Below, in pieces: positions 13,469-13,767 of a stretch of DNA of 13,767 nucleotides. The stretch comes from JACMIU01 sp043763605. Lineage in GTDB: Bacteria > Armatimonadota > Armatimonadia > Armatimonadales > Armatimonadaceae. The notes under the pieces are model-generated. The model was not told where the DNA came from, ran no database searches, and saw only the letters and a list, made by a program, of their open reading frames with translations. How positions within the stretch are numbered: the first letter of the stretch is position 1; each line of letters opens with the position of its first letter. The DNA lies in assembly GCA_043763605.1 (NCBI GenBank), contig JAYULM010000215.1, positions 1 through 13,767 on the forward strand. Reading direction: 5' to 3'. Position numbers and translations under genes: made by a program.

Positions 13469-13472
13469 CTGC

Positions 13473-13743
13473 TTAGCCCGTTTCTGTTTCTGCTTTCTGC
13501 CGCGCCCTTGCTATAGAGTGCAGAATCGCGTGCTTGTAGACCGTGATCTCGCCCCGGCACTTGTCCGCGATGCAGAACGTGGAAGTCGCCATACCAGCGC
13601 ACGACGCACTCCACGGTCGTCCCGCTCGTCAGCAGGAATACCAGCGTCCGGCGTTCGTCGCGGGCGAGGATCACCTGTACATCGCTTGCTCGGTACAATG
13701 ACCATTCCGTGTATCCTCGTCCGATCCGTCCGCGCCCTGTCAC
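13473..13743 (-). pseudogene. hfq: Hfq-like (Sm/LSm) RNA chaperone gene with an apparent single-base frameshift
   Basis: Starting from GTG 13743, the frame reads an Sm1-like block, RTLVFLLTSGTTVECVVRWY then GDFHVL, which is typical of Hfq. It then loses homology. One base further, a second frame reads GEITVYKHAILHSIARA and stops at TAA 13473-13475; YKHAI is the hallmark Sm2 motif of Hfq. A single extra base between about 13548 and 13576 (for example in the GGGG run, or at the CTG-CAT codons) explains both. Hfq is a ring-forming RNA chaperone for small RNAs. The frame stays open upstream to the right edge with basic residues (ARRKR), so the true N-terminus may lie outside the window. Alternatives are a sequencing error or programmed +1 frameshifting. 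The gene converges on metY. Confidence 0.65.
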
Positions 13744-13767
13744 CCTTTTTCGGCGCGCGCCTCCCAG

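Overview
The window comes from a high-GC bacterium. Genes are tightly packed, often overlap by 4 bp at (A/G)TGA junctions, and several start with GTG. The class I-like HMG-CoA reductase points to a mevalonate-type isoprenoid supply. Promoter -10 boxes lying almost on the start codon suggest some leaderless transcription. The phylum cannot be fixed from the sequence; Armatimonadota, Chloroflexota or Deinococcota-like lineages are guesses only.

Layout. From about 11.37 kb down to 0.1 kb, eight minus-strand genes run in one direction: HMG-CoA reductase, a divergent UbiA-type prenyltransferase, a PEP-synthase-like dikinase without the PEP barrel, an AP-endonuclease-2/xylose-isomerase-type TIM barrel protein, a DUF3419/BtaA-like SAM-dependent aminocarboxypropyl transferase, a membrane prenol-kinase-like protein (VTE5-like half plus possible DUF92/VTE6-like half), a GNAT-like acyltransferase, and an AMP-forming acyl ligase. 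The first three genes overlap one another, and so do the last four. The TIM barrel gene stands alone between two large inverted repeats. A ninth minus-strand gene may begin at the left edge. Divergently, metY (O-acetylhomoserine sulfhydrylase) runs on the plus strand from 11755 to 13071. At the right edge, convergent with metY, lies an Hfq-like gene that needs a one-base frame change to read through its Sm2 motif.

Four long, near-perfect inverted repeats sit between genes: 76-bp arms at 5142-5348, 50-bp arms at 6258-6360, 47-bp arms at 11453-11618 and 54-bp arms at 13076-13221. Two of them are built from small palindromes sharing a C-GAA-G core.

Working interpretation (inference): the eight-gene set looks like a pathway for an isoprenoid-derived, SAM-modified and acylated membrane lipid or prenylated cofactor. 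HMG-CoA reductase and the prenol-kinase-like protein would supply prenyl units, UbiA would transfer them, the dikinase would phosphorylate an intermediate, the DUF3419 protein would add a homoseryl group from SAM, and the GNAT and AMP ligase would handle acyl groups. MetY, which makes homocysteine for methionine and SAM, fits this next door but may be coincidental. I do not recognise this gene set as a described system.
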